DNA from: Allolobophora icterica
Taxonomy: Eukaryota; Annelida; Clitellata; Crassiclitellata; Lumbricidae
NCBI GenBank assembly: GCA_963556255.1
Contig: OY744609.1
Span: forward strand, 21,023,609-21,087,608
Length of the DNA stretch: 64,000 nt
Direction of reading: 5' to 3'
Shown: in pieces, positions 1 through 47,967 of the stretch
Layout of the letters: each line of letters starts with the position of its first letter
Numbering within the stretch: position 1 is the stretch's first letter
The notes under the pieces: model-generated
Databases searched by the model: none
Seen by the model: the letters and a program-made list of their open reading frames with translations, nothing else
Told to the model about the DNA's origin: nothing
Program-made: the position numbers and the translations under genes

Positions 1-678
1 AGTCTCACTCAGAGACTGTTTCGGAACAAGTTCCCCTGCTGCGCAGAACATTTATTGTTAGGATATTAGATTATTTTTTACTGTGGCCATTATAATGTAT
101 GTAGGCCCTACAGCAAAGTGTGATTAGCAATTGGTTAATGAAGAATATACTTCGTTATTTACTTACACTTAAAATCGACCGTCAATTTAATTTTAAATGG
201 GACTTAGATCACTTAGGCTAATACGTATAAATATTATTATTGAAATAAATTACTTGTGTATTTTTGTTCGTTCTATTGGTTACAAACAAATGCTGTGTAG
301 AAATACGTAAGAACACGTTTATCAAAACCCGGAGGTTGTGTATTTAAGAAAATGGTTCTAACCTGAAGTAGAAATGGTTAACAACAATTGCACCTAGTCA
401 TTGACTGTTGATACTGTTTATGACAATATATTATTTACTCACAGCCAATGCATATTAATTTTAGTTATGTGCTACCATGGTTTCTGAATGACTATGTATT
501 CAGTAATTCCTTTTCCCAATCACTCATTGGTACTGGCTTCCTGCCTGATACTGGAATTCTTTTATGCTAATCAGGCCTACCATTCAACAGGTATCAAGTT
601 AAATTGTTGGCTGGCTATTATTGTTCTTTGTTTATCTTATAATTGTTCTTATTCTTATTATGATGATTATTAAATTTA

Positions 679-680
<2 letters not shown>
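1..680. other. Intron sequence, nothing recognised
   Basis: AT-rich sequence upstream of the first visible gene 1 exon. Short open frames (for example at 488-673) have no recognisable domain. Confidence 0.5.
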
Positions 681-769
<89 letters not shown>

Positions 770-977
770 ATACATACATACATACATACATACATGCATT
801 TAGGTATGCATCAGTATGTATGTATGTATGTATGTATGTATGTATGTATGTATGTATGCATGTATGTATGTATACATGTATGTATGTATGTATACGTATG
901 CATGTATGTATGTATTCATGTGACTGGGTTCCCGCCAGCAATTGGCTAACCTCAACCTCTCATATATATATATATAC

Positions 978-1028
<51 letters not shown>

Positions 1029-1035
1029 ATGTGTG

Positions 1036-1078
<43 letters not shown>

Positions 1079-1080
1079 AT
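681..1080. repeat. Compound microsatellite (AAT, CATA, TATG, TA, GT)
   Basis: Tracts in series: (AAT)n 681-767, (CATA)n 768-795, (TATG)n 814-916, (TA)n 961-1018 and (GT)n 1019-1078. Open frames here are low-complexity artefacts. Confidence 0.95.
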
Positions 1081-1135
1081 GCATGCGTGCACACATATAA
1101 ATTGCTTTTTAATGTTTATTATATTATCTTTGAAG

Positions 1136-36470
<35,335 letters not shown>

Positions 36471-36994
36471 TTCTGACATTTCCACAAGACCACCACCTAG
36501 GGTGACCACATTTCTTTTCTGCCATTCCGGGACACCACGGATATATAACTGAACAATTATGGAAGGGCTAAATCGAGGGCTAAGGCCGAGAAAAACGAGG
36601 CGGGCTTTGGGAAGGGGTCTCGGTGAGACCGTCCTTCAAGAAATTTTTGACGTCAAATTAAATTGAAATAACAAAATTATTTTTAACTGTTGAATTATAT
36701 TTTTCTGCCGGAACGCTGTTCCTTAACGTTCCGGCAGAAAAAACACTTTATACATAGATATATTATATATATATGCATATATATGTATATAGGCCTATAT
36801 ATAAGTCAAATTCAATTAGGAGCTGGGCTCATTGGAAGAGCACTATGCATACGCAATGCCTCAACTGAAATATATTTGTAAGATTTTAGACCAAAATGAA
36901 GCATTTTATTTCTAATTGATTTAATTCGAAAGAAAATGAGCCAAAATACAAAAATTTGTCAACTTATTGCTCAAACCCAAAATTGTTTAAAATT

Positions 36995-37000
36995 AATAAA
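36995..37000 (+). terminator. Candidate poly(A) signal of gene 1
   Basis: AATAAA, 525 bases after the stop codon and the first good hexamer I see downstream. It lies inside the hAT relic 36498-37819, so the 3' untranslated region would be largely transposon-derived. Transcript evidence is lacking. Confidence 0.4.
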
Positions 37001-37625
37001 GAATCAAGCCGAGATAGTAAGACTTTATAAAGTGACTGGTAGACTGGTATTGGTCTCAATCTTGTACATTACTGTTATTTTGGCATAGCTACGATTTACG
37101 CTGACATCACTGAGTGATTTAAGCCGAAAGGCAAAGTAAGTAATCTATGCAAAATAGGCTGGTGTCAAAAACTATATTTTGTTGTCATTTCCTACACAAC
37201 GCAACAACTTTTTGCCTTTGACAAACTTATGAAATGTTTGGCAATTCATATCGAAGTTCATCTTCACGTGAAGTTCTGTTTCTTGAATCAGACCAGAATC
37301 CTTCCATCAAACTAAACACTCGTTCAACTGCAGCATTTGAAACAGGCATACGCTCATGATGAATGCGACTATCATCAAAAGATTTGGTAACTAATTGTAA
37401 GCTCCTGGTTTTTAGAATAGGCCCCTACAGCTGCACATATCAGCGTCTATTGCAGAATGTAGACCCATACTTAGCCATCGGCCTACTCTTAAGATTACAC
37501 TGTGCCGAGGATTAGTAAATTTGTTCGGCGTTGCATATTTTTTTCAGGTTTTTATTTCTTTTTAAAAATAATTATTCAAAAATTAAAATAGCAAATTCTA
37601 CGTATTGATAACAGCAAAATTCATT

Positions 37626-37733
37626 CCGGGACGACACGCACAACCTCCACATACACAGTTACACAAACACATATACCTGTGCGACCGACTACAGTCGGTG
37701 CTCAATGCAGCGGCGAGGCTCGTTTGTCCCGGA
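37626..37733 (+). mobile_element. LINE fragment, inverted copy of 33478-33575
   Basis: CACGCACAACCTCCACATAC...CGACTACAGTCGGTGCTCAA is the reverse complement of the block at 33478-33575, including the GT-rich sequence upstream of that LINE. Nested in the hAT relic. Confidence 0.85.
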
Positions 37734-38084
37734 AAGGACGTGTCCGGGACGCGAGACATTTTTTCAAATTCCGGGACTGTCCCGGCTGTCACGACAATCC
37801 GGGACGTGTGGTCACCCTAGTGTAGATGCTTGTCATTTTGTTTTGTTTTGCCTTTGCTCTGAGAGTTTTTTGCTTAGCATATAATATTGCAAGAATTTGT
37901 TAGTTGATCGCGGACCAACGAGAGTTGAATAGGCCTATTTTAAGAGTCTCTTCGGTATTTTAATATGTGTCACCTAGCATAGCAGAAAACTACACGAATT
38001 GTAGGAAATTCTGGAAAAAAAACTCTTGAAGGCAGTCTTAAATGTTTGAAACGCTTTGTTTCACATTTACATTTCTCGTTTGCA

Positions 38085-38246
38085 GGGGCGTCTATCCCCC
38101 TAAGTTACTGGAGCAACTCCCCTATCCCCCTTCTTCTCCTTTCCCTTCCTTCCCCTAAAATGGTGGCAAACACACTGACAGTTCCCACCCCCTATTTTTT
38201 GGATGGAGCATTTGCTCCAAGGATTCTATGGTGTAGACGCCCCTGC
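38085..38246. mobile_element. hAT-type MITE, family D
   Basis: About 162 bp, TIRs CAGGGGCGTCTA / TAGACGCCCCTG, flanked by CTCGTTTG and CTCATTTG (8-bp target duplication with one mismatch). A second partial copy lies in the tandem duplicate at 38872. Confidence 0.8.
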
Positions 38247-39657
38247 TCATTTGCATTAGCTTTTGTGTTGCTGCTAGTAATGCCATGTATATGTGTACAT
38301 TTATGGTGGGTGTCTAGATCTAGTCATCACGACCTTCAGTGTTTCACACTTGGCGAAAGTGCTGCATACGTGACTGTGTAGCATAAGTGACTGAAGCTGA
38401 GTTGAAGATCTCCGCAGGCAGATGGAACTTGTTCAGAGGAGTAAGATTGTCCCAGCTTATGATATGCAGGGTGAGCTGGTTGCAAACATGAAAAGAGATC
38501 GTAGACAAAGATGTCTGCAAAATGACCTACTTTGTACCTCTCCCTCCTCTTGTCTCTGTCTGGCAGGACTCTTTGTCTGCTGATGTCGACACTTCATTGA
38601 TGATCTACAGGAACTGCGATATTGCATGTCCAGCAAAGAACTCTGTGTACAGTGTAGCTATGTCCCAGTTCCACTCAAAATACCCTTATCTTTGCCTATA
38701 GATTAGTTAAGTCAAAGTCCTATGACTTATTATAGGCGTGTGAATTAGAGGCTAATTGGACGAGGATAATTAATATTTATATTGTACCTATATGACCAGC
38801 ATCTCAGACCAGCAAAATAGATGATAAAATTAGATTAGATTCCGGGATATGTACAGCAGTTCGAGACTAAAGGGCGTCTATCCCCCTAAGTTACTGGAGC
38901 AACTCCCCTATCCCCCTTCTTCTCCTTTCCCTTCCTTCCCCTAAAATGGTGGCAAACACACTGACAGTTCCCACCCCCTATTTTTTGGATGGAGCATTTG
39001 CTCCAAGGATTCTATGGTGTAGACGCCCCTGCTCATTTGCATTAGCTTTTGTGTTGCTGCTAGTAATGCCATGTATATGTGTACATTTATGGTGGGTGTC
39101 TAGATCTAGTCATCACGACCTTCAGTGTTTCACACTTGGCGAAAGTGCTGCATACGTGACTGTGTAGCATAAGTGACTGAAGCTGAGTTGAAGATCTCCG
39201 CAGGCAGATGGAACTTGTTCAGAGGAGTAAGATTGTCCCAGCTTATGATATGCAGGGTGAGCTGGTTGCAAACATGAAAAGAGATCGTAGACAAAGATGT
39301 CTGCAAAATGACCTACTTTGTACCTCTCCCTCCTCTTGTCTCTGTCTGGCAGGACTCTTTGTCTGCTGATGTCGACACTTCATTGATGATCTACAGGAAC
39401 TGCGATATTGCATGTCCAGCAAAGAACTCTGTGTACAGTGTAGCTATGTCCCAGTTCCACTCAAAATACCCTTATCTTTGCCTATAGATTAGTTAAGTCA
39501 AAGTCCTATGACTTATTATAGGCGTGTGAATTAGAGGCTAATTGGACGAGGATAATTAATATTTATATTGTACCTATATGACCAGCATCTCAGACCAGCA
39601 AAATAGATGATAAAATTAGATTAGATTCCGGGATATGTACAGCAGTTCGAGACTAAA
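38086..39657. repeat. 786-bp tandem duplication
   Basis: 38086-38871 is followed directly by 38872-39657. I saw no difference between the two copies on reading them side by side. Each carries the same 73-codon open frame (MVANTLTVPTPYFLDG...) with no recognisable domain. The left boundary lies inside a MITE. Confidence 0.93.
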
Positions 39658-41070
39658 GGCCAAGAGGTGTCGGTTGCTGATTGGAAGAATTCGACTCCAA
39701 CGGATTGTGAAAATCTGTCGTCTGCTGCGCATTGCGTATTGAACACTTCTGGAACTGAGGAAGGACAGCTGTGGTGTTAGGCGTTGATGGAGGTAAATTC
39801 CATTAGCAACGCTAACATGAAACTCCTGATCTGTTGAATTTATGAGTAAATTCAGTAAGACTGACAGTTGGTTGTGTGACAGTGATTATTGAGAATAGAT
39901 CCTATCGGAGAGATAAAACATCGGAGATCTGATGTTTCGAGTGGCGCTTCATATGTACATGTAGATATAAATGTAAAGGGCAGACCCTCACGTAAATCTA
40001 GTACGTAAACTCAATGTCGGACTTTGTGTTTGAGCAGTCCAACGTCGAAAGTGAACGAACTACACATTTGAAGGAACATTCGAATCAACTACGAGAACAT
40101 TTTGTTTGAAAGAACTTTCAGTGGGCGAGTTGATAAGAGAAATTCATCAAGTTGTAACATATGTGAAATGCCGTTTACGGAAACGACATCTATAGTAAGC
40201 GCAACATGGTCGTCAGCGAGAGAACACGGTGACGGGGGCCAAAAGAAAAAACTGACAGATCTACGAACGAGACATTTACTTCTTCAAAGAGGGAGGTTAT
40301 TTAGACAATAATCTTAAAATATTTCTAATATAGATGCTGATCTAAGTAAGACAGATAAGGCAATCTACATGTATGAGTATACCATCCTAACGTTGACATT
40401 GCTATATATTGAACTGATTAACATTTATTCAGAATAGGCCCCTAGATATTCATTTTATACAGAAGTGTCTATTGCGTCATTGATAATATTATTACACTAA
40501 CCTCTTAAACATGCAAGTGGGACAGGAAGGAATCTGAAGTAATTTGTCGTACGATCAACGCCTGCCTCCGAATAGATAAAAATATTGGGAGAACATTACA
40601 CTCTGCATTATCAAGACATGTAATTATAACAGTTCCTCTTTTCTCGTATTCAGCTACAGCGTTGACTGACAATTAGAGAGATTCAATCTCCCTCCAAGAG
40701 ATAATATCTGACTACTGTGACTTTGTAGTCCTGAGACACAAGTACCATCTGTCAGATCTTAGGCAGCAGGCCCACTATTAATGATGATCCAACGCAGTGT
40801 CTGTTGGCTGGCTGAAGTTGTTTTCTAAGGCATAGGCTCTGCTTGTACCAAATTCAGCTGCAGACATCCGCAATAGGCATTACCTCACCTCATAGTGGGT
40901 AGTTGGATGACCTGCCTCTCCATCTTTGGGAACGTCATTAATACCCCAGGGTGGGTTACTAGGAGGCCAAATAGCAATTATCATTTCTGCAGATTGGAGA
41001 TTGGCACACACTTCTACCATAATAAGTCAACCTAGGTTATTATTACTATCATAATTATCAAATATTTTAA
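39658..41070. other. Intergenic, nothing recognised
   Basis: No repeat family, domain or RNA gene identified. Short open frames only. Confidence 0.5.
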
Positions 41071-41073
41071 CCT

Positions 41074-41240
41074 GTGGTAGAATTAATCATTAACGATTAC
41101 GAGTTTCACGAGGTGTGTGCTATTATTAGTAACATTATTACTGAGATAATACTATTAATGCTTTCAAGTTACTATTATAGGCTGTTATTATTATTTATTA
41201 TCATTATATTAATATTTTATTTTTATTTTTATTATTATTA

Positions 41241-41287
<47 letters not shown>

Positions 41288-41309
41288 GTTATTGTTATTG
41301 TTATTATTA

Positions 41310-41350
<41 letters not shown>

Positions 41351-41366
41351 GTTATTGTTATTGTTA

Positions 41367-41413
<47 letters not shown>

Positions 41414-41520
41414 GTTATCGTTGCTGTTGTTGTTGTTAAGCGACATCTTCTAGATGTCAGTTCCGTTGACGACGACCTATCAGAAATTTTAATCTGGTAG
41501 AATTAATCACTAACGATTAT
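41074..41520. repeat. (ATT/GTT)n tract between 30-bp direct repeats
   Basis: A 250-bp ATT/GTT tract (41186-41437) lies between two copies of GGTAGAATTAATCAnTAACG (about 41075 and 41495). Confidence 0.88.
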
Positions 41521-41558
41521 TGATGTTCGCAAATCGCATTCTATCACTAGATTTCTAC

Positions 41559-41562
<4 letters not shown>

Positions 41563-41655
<93 letters not shown>
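41563..41655. repeat. (AAT)n microsatellite
   Basis: Perfect AAT tract. Confidence 0.97.
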
Positions 41656-41657
<2 letters not shown>

Positions 41658-42073
41658 CCTTCAGCCTCAGATTTTATCAGCGACATAGGCGGTCGCATTT
41701 CTTCCATCAGTGGCGACAGACGCGAATCAGCTTTTCTTTTTCAGCGTTTGTCCATCAGCATCCAACGCTATAATTTGATTGCATTTAAAGGCACTTTTCC
41801 CACGCTTTCCCCCGAAGACGAGGCCTGACCCTCCAGACACTATCTCTGCTCCTAAAAAACAATAATTTTTTCCAAATCCTGAGGGATTCTTGATACCTCG
41901 GGTAAAAAAAATAAAAAATAAAAAAATAATAATAATAATAATATCGCAACAAGCCCTTCACGCAACTAATAATGCGAATAGACATTGTTTAATTTGCGTG
42001 AGATTACAACACCACAAAGAACACAAGAGTCATTGAAGTTGGTTCATTGCCTCACATGGCTTCACTGGCTTTG

Positions 42074-42216
42074 CTGGTGTACCTATTGATTCGAATCGAC
42101 CGATATCAAGCGCGAGCTACCAATTCACCTAATTAGCACCTTATAGTCCCTTTTCATGACACTGTCGTTTGTGACTGCTGATATCGGTCGATTCGTATCA
42201 ATCGGTACACCAGCAA
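42074..42216. repeat. Foldback repeat with 36-bp arms
   Basis: GCTGGTGTACCTATTGATTC at the left and its near-perfect reverse complement at 42180-42215 (through CGATATCA), with a 70-base loop. Confidence 0.88.
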
Positions 42217-42311
42217 AACGAGGCAGATTTTCCTAAGAGTATAATGGAGTATACAGATAGAGTAGACTTCACTGGATTCTTTGCCCACGCATGCCAACAA
42301 TAAGTAGCATA

Positions 42312-43023
42312 TCGTCGCCTGAGAATTAGGCCTATCTTGTCGTATCTCCACTTTTTTTCGAAAAGTAGTTAAGGGTTGATTTGTATCAGAATTTTTTTGA
42401 TCTTTCTTCAGTTTCAATGGCTAGGAGATACGATAGGTCGTTTTTAAAGATATTCAACAAACTATACTGTCGTATGTCCTGTTTTCAGAAACATTTTATC
42501 GTATCTCCATACAGCATTCATAGTGTAGCAGTCTCTGTTGTTGTATGTCCACAGAAAGCTCGTCGCTGATTGGACGCGCAGGAGATACAACAGCATAAAC
42601 CTGTGCGCTTAGCTGGACTATAGTGTCGCATATCCAGACAATTAAAAGTTTTTCTTTTAAAAATCCGGACTATATAAATGAATATTTTAACGAAAACACT
42701 CTGTAATAATTGGTCGTTGCTTAATTTAATCATTTCATGTCTTTGTTTTCAGAAAGATGGTTTGTAATATTTGTAAATACATTTTATACAAAATTTTCAC
42801 AAATTTCAGAAAAACAACTATAATTGTTAATTTTTTAAATGCAATATCTTTATGTAATGTTGATGTTTTAATATGACGTCTGGTTGTGAACTGTAATTTG
42901 ACAGTGCCCTACTTATTGCATTGAATTTCTCATTTTTTCCGCAAAATGCGGCCCAAACTTCTACCTCGTTTATCTCGGAATTTTGGAAAATGGAGATACG
43001 CGAAGATAATTCTCAGGCGACGA
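42312..43023. mobile_element. Motif-array TIR element 3 (TA-flanked)
   Basis: Ends TCGTCGCCTGAGAATTA / TAATTCTCAGGCGACGA, flanked by TA. The interior repeats GTCGTATCTCC-like motifs on both strands (42340, 42425, 42470, 42500, 42540, 42585, 42630, 42990). A related sequence without the element is at 43640-43700 and gives the pre-insertion site CATATGGCTG. Confidence 0.85.
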
Positions 43024-43083
43024 TATGGCTGATGTAGTTCTACACTGACTTAAATCGCACAATTTGTAATATATTACGTTGCA

Positions 43084-43225
43084 GGGGGATACTTTTTGAC
43101 AGGGGGATAATTTCGTACGACTCATGGGGATACTGTTGCACGAAGGGGGATAGTCCCTCCCGTTCACATTCATCCGGCCGGATACTCCATTCTGCTAAGG
43201 GGATATACTTGTATGGGGGATAGGC
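43084..43225. repeat. Iterated GGGGGATA motif
   Basis: About seven irregularly spaced GGGGATA(C/A/G) units in 140 bp. It resembles the motif arrays of the TIR elements but I found no clear ends. Confidence 0.6.
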
Positions 43226-44684
43226 CTACTCTATTTCGTGACACCGGCTGTTAAATAGCAGCTTTTCCTGTTGGACATATCGGGCTACACGACGAATCGT
43301 CGCGGTCGGGATGTGGCCCACGGGCCGGACGTTGTGCACCACTAGTGTAAATTGATACACCACTATGTCGCACCCATTACAGTATCACAGGCATAATGAA
43401 AAGTGGTAGGCCTACTTTAAGTTCAGATCAGACGATAATTGCACATAACTGAGTCAGACACTGTGATAAACTGCAGGTCAAAGACAAGATTTGTACGAAT
43501 TTTGATGTATTATCCGCTAATCAGTGAGATGACATCCGTTGAAGAGAACTGCATGGAACAACCAAAGAAGATAGATAGGATGGTATACAGCCTGCGTGTG
43601 TTATGTACATGACGAGTGCCACCTTGAACTGGATTTTCTCACAAAATTCTTTGCCCACGCATGCCAACAATAAGTAGCATATGGCTGATGTAGTTCTAAA
43701 CTTATGTAGTTCTAAATTTATCAAAAATTGAACACATAAATCCAAATTAGTAGACTACATTTTAAGTACTGAATACCCTGCCGGATATGCTCTGCTGCTA
43801 GGCTATGGGTCTAATCGGTTTAGGGATATGAAACGCAAATATAAATGTAGACTTTTCTATAGCGACCGCATGATGTCGACCCTGCTCATTATTCAATTAA
43901 TTGATATCACCACCACTACCCGTAAATGTGCCATCAGGAAGACCAGCAGAAGTCAGCGAGAAGCGTAGGTGGATAGCCACGTGTTACCAGCAGAATCGTA
44001 TTCCCAATGAATTCGCAGATTATAAAAATCAGTTAATGTTGTATAGATGGCCTGTCAAGACCTAGCTCCTTAGTTTTAATTCTATGCAGGTCGTTTTAAA
44101 AAGGGTGCAGCTAAAGTATCCGGTCTAACTTTGGCCTAGCAGGATCTTACAGTCTGCTGCACCGTCCGCCCTCAGCCCCTAATCTGATGGCGTCTGCAAA
44201 CACGGGCTCTAGCCCTAAACAATGGGTGTACAGCATAGAGTGTTGAAACCGAAACAGCCAAACCCTTTGACAACGGCTAAGTTAAAGACTATGACAGATT
44301 TAACGACGTTTCAAACGATGCTGATCGGACTACTCGACGAGACCATGTGAAAAATCGCAGAGGACGTGACTGTCATTTACACGTTGATTTTTTGAGCACA
44401 TAGTTAAATTGCTCAACCATAGGTGGAGCATCTCCAAATTATTTGCAAAATCTAACCCTATCTGACAAAAATATGATCGATGCTGTCTATTCGTTATTCC
44501 GATAGACCTAAAACATAAAATGTGGGAAACAAGATGCGTACAGTATGATCGATATTGGTAACAAAACACATTTTGGTGACGAGTCTCGTAATTTAGTTGC
44601 TGTATCTCAGATCGGGCGATATCCGGATAAATTTGAACACTACCTAAGCTAAGCCAGAATAAAATGGCCATCTAGGCTAGGTTT
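43226..44684. other. Intergenic, mostly unrecognised
   Basis: Contains the empty-site paralogue of element 3 (43640-43700). No coding domain found; the frame at 44671-44330 is unrecognised. Confidence 0.5.
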
Positions 44685-46077
44685 CAGTGGCGGCTCTAGG
44701 CTTTTCCAACAGGGGGGCCAAGGAGGGGCCGGGAATCCTGACAGAGGGGCCAGCTGACGTCACACTGGACCCTATATTCACATACCTATCTAGTGTTGGT
44801 GACTTGGGTTTCACTCTTGATAGCACCAGTGATGGGCACTAAACCATTTTTTTAGTTAAACTAAAACTATTTTCCAACTAAAACTGATTTTGGAAATTAG
44901 TTAACTAAACTAAAAAAAGTAGTTAAACTTTTTCCAACTTTTTCCAACTTTTGCGACTAACATTTTCACAATAACAGAGGTTAAGTGAACTGTAGGCTAA
45001 ATAACGCAGAGCGTCAATGACAATTTCACCTTCAAACTATGCAATGTGTACTGTTCTGGCATACAGTTACAGGCGTACTGTGGCTATAGTGTATGAATTT
45101 GAAAACACAGGTTGTTGATGCTAAAACCATGCAGGGTTAAAATGTTTTTTTGTTGACAGTGTTCAATGTTCATTGTGGAAAAATAGTTGCATATTGCTGA
45201 TTTTTTAGTTAAACTTGTTAGTTAGCCACTAAATTTTTTTAGTTAAACTATGTTTTTAACTAAACTATTTTTTTAGTTAAACTTCATCCTTGACTAAAAC
45301 TTTTTTAATTAAACTAAAGTTAGCAACGTTTTAGTTAACTATTGCCCATCGCTGGATAGCACCCTCTCATTCATTTTAGGGACACAGTTTGGGTAGTACA
45401 AAGCGCCTATAACTAATATAGGACACACCTATCTAATGTCACTGAACAGTTTCAGTTGCCTCACTGGTTACCCTGGATATAATACACCCTGTGCTTCAAA
45501 ATAGAACTTGAAATAAAAACATAAAACCTTTGAAGTTATTTTTAAAAAATCCCTAGCTTCTGAAATAGATGCATCAATTAAACTTAGATTCAATTTTTTT
45601 GCATAACAATGGAACTAAATGGCCCACGGAGTCGACTGCCTTACCAACTAATGTACATCCTTATTTACACCACTCATTAGATGTGTTCATTACACTTGCA
45701 CCATCATAACCTTGACCCACTAAATTTGAGCCAATGTCGAACCCCTATGACTGTAAGGTATCTAATATAAGCCCTGACAATGACTACACAATTAATTCGT
45801 TTGCAGGTTTAAAACCTAGAAAGCATTCGCTAACTACTTGTTGGGAAAAATCATATAGAGGTCTAACAAAAGATGTTCCTTGTGACTAACATCTTTTGTT
45901 TCATCAACAACAGCTATAGAAAAATAAATAGAACCCCTAACCTCTTCTATTATCTGATTCATCACTTCTGACAGATTTGATAATAGATCAGACTCTGATT
46001 TGGGGGGGCCACTGGGGGGCCACAGACTCATTTCGGGGAGGCACTGGCCCCCTGGCCCCCCTGTGGAGCCGCCACTG
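44685..46077 (-). mobile_element. hAT transposon relic with nested LINE and MITE
   Basis: 1393 bp, TIRs CAGTGGCGGCTC / GAGCCGCCACTG, perfect 8-bp target duplication CTAGGTTT (44677-44684, 46078-46085). Minus-strand transposase remnants: FSIAVVDETKDVSHKEHLLL and, with stops, CFLGFKPA and LVGQGYDGASVM, both hAT landmarks. A LINE scrap (GDLGFTLDST) and MITE C copy 2 lie inside. Confidence 0.88.
44827..45354. mobile_element. hAT-type MITE, family C, copy 2
   Basis: 528 bp, same ends and interior as 31719-32253. Target duplication GATAGCAC (44819-44826, 45355-45362) falls in the LDST codons of a LINE fragment. Confidence 0.9.
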
Positions 46078-46570
46078 CTAGGTTTACGGCATTCGAGCTG
46101 GAACAATGTCCTTATCGGATTGCTACGTGGCTGGTGTACATTTTATTTGGTTTGGTATGCAAGTTTTATTTTTGTTTCTTTATTTGATTATTGTGTTTTC
46201 ATTTATATAGGCCTATGTTAGGCCCTACTTGATTTTATCTGATTTCTTAGGCCTATATATATATACCTTATGTTTGCTACGATTAGGCCTACTTTTTTAA
46301 AGAGTTAGTTAAATAGCAGCTATATTAGCAGCTAATAAAAATTGAATGCATAGTCTAGAAATATATTATTTTGGACACTTCTTTACGACATAAAATGCTG
46401 TCTTTTAGTTATCTACTTTAGACTGTGCTTTGGAAACACCGCTACTGCCGTCTTAAGGGTTGGCACCAGTCCTAAGGCTGGAAAACTGAGGAGGGCGAGG
46501 TTAACCATCTATGTTACGACGCAGCTTCGTTAAACAGAACACTGCCAACATGCCACATGGAACCCATATA
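46078..46570. other. Intergenic, nothing recognised
   Basis: AT-rich, with several AGGCCTA words. No domain or repeat family identified. Confidence 0.5.
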
Positions 46571-47967
46571 TGGGTCATTATCCGAAATGTTACAAATTTC
46601 GTCTCCGAAAAACCAAAAAAAATTTTTCCCCAAAATTGGTTGCAAGTGTTTTTTTTAGTCATGTACATAGTTAAATTTAACTAATTTGAAAGAAATCCAC
46701 TATATTTTTAATCATAAGTTAATTTTTTTTCAGAAACGATAAAGTCAAAACTCCTCTTTTTTCATTGAAATCCGCCCTTTTTGTGTAATCATATTTAATC
46801 ACGGGAACCTGAAATATTCCTCTGGTGCTTATAAAATGGCAATTTCTTAAAAGTAGATGATGCCAGCATTAAGTAGGAATACAATAGGCCTTTCCTTCAC
46901 ACAATATATTAGTCTGGTGTCAAGAAATTAAGACATTTTTCTAAATTATTAAAAAAAAGAAATATAATTTTCAGCTGCAGAAAAAAATCTGTGCAGCATT
47001 AGCTATAACTGTATGTTATATGCATTAGATACAAGTTGAACAACACTTTAAGAGTTGATAGTAAATTCGAATTACTTGCAATTTATTTTTATGTCAAATA
47101 ATTCACAAACAATACATGTAATTCACTCTGAGCAATGCGTCATTACCATCCCAGACAGGATGCGACTCTCATGAGAAAATAGCAAAAATCTGATGAATTC
47201 GGATGGTAATGATGAAAAACAACCGCGAATGGTAATGACAAAATGATGAATTTTAAAACAGCCGTCAAACATTTTCGCGTGAATTACTCCATCAGATAAG
47301 TAATTTCAATCAGTTCAACAAAAGCGACAAATAAAACAAGTTGTCAATGTTGTAATCTACCTAAACCAGGAAATGCAACATTAGATGGTAATGAAGCAGA
47401 AATTTACTTTTCTTGTAATTTGGAACACACAAACTTAAAGCAAAAATAAAATATTAGGAATTTCAACACAAATCTGTGTGATTCCATTAATAGTTGACAA
47501 TACCTCGTTCTTGATGCTTTTCTTTTAGTAAGTAAGCACGTTCTGTAAAAGTTATAGGCTTCCCAAAAATTGGGATGGCTATGATGCTTATTTCTATGGA
47601 CAAGTTTAAATAGGTCCAAAAAGAAATAAATATTATGAAAATGAGTCTAAATCTTTAATTATTGCATATGCTAGCTACTAATTAATCAAAATAATATACC
47701 TTTGTTACAGGTTGTAATGGAATAAATTTGCGTAAAAGCTTAATTTAATGCATTGTACACCGTCTCGGACATTGGATGGTAATGATATTTTGTATACATT
47801 TAGTAATTTTTTTCAAAATTTCCAAAATCTAGCAGCTAAAACAATGATGGGAAATGTTAATCTGCTCATTCTTTGAAGGATAGGCAAAAAAATTTGAAGA
47901 AATTATCGAAAAAAACTCAAAAAACCAGCATGGGACATCGATTCTGCACTTTTCGGATAATGACCCA
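46571..47967. mobile_element. Motif-array TIR element 4 (TA-flanked)
   Basis: Ends TGGGTCATTATCCGAAA / TTTTCGGATAATGACCCA, flanked by TA. Interior copies of GGATGGTAATGA at about 47142 (reverse), 47208, 47226, 47383 and 47775. No protein recognised. Ends and length resemble element 2. Confidence 0.82.

Larger units (their letters stand above)
36498..37819 (-). mobile_element. hAT transposon relic at the 3' end of gene 1
   Basis: Ends TAGGGTGACCACA / TGTGGTCACCCTA. Minus-strand translation near 37400-37215 gives MPVSNAAVERVFSLMEGFW and SRNRTSREDELRYEL, the C-terminal hAT dimerisation domain. An inverted LINE piece (37626-37733) is nested in it. I found no 8-bp target duplication. It begins 27 bases after the gene 1 stop codon. 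Confidence 0.8.

Noticed and set aside
618..1096. Long open frames over the compound microsatellite
   Set aside because: Poly-I/N and IHTY-type repeats are direct translations of simple repeats; no gene.
38161..38381. 73-codon ORF present in both tandem copies as a candidate gene
   Set aside because: No domain; it starts inside a MITE and is duplicated only because the DNA block is.
43084..43225. GGGGGATA array as a fifth motif-array element
   Set aside because: No terminal inverted repeats or target duplication could be found; listed only as a repeat.
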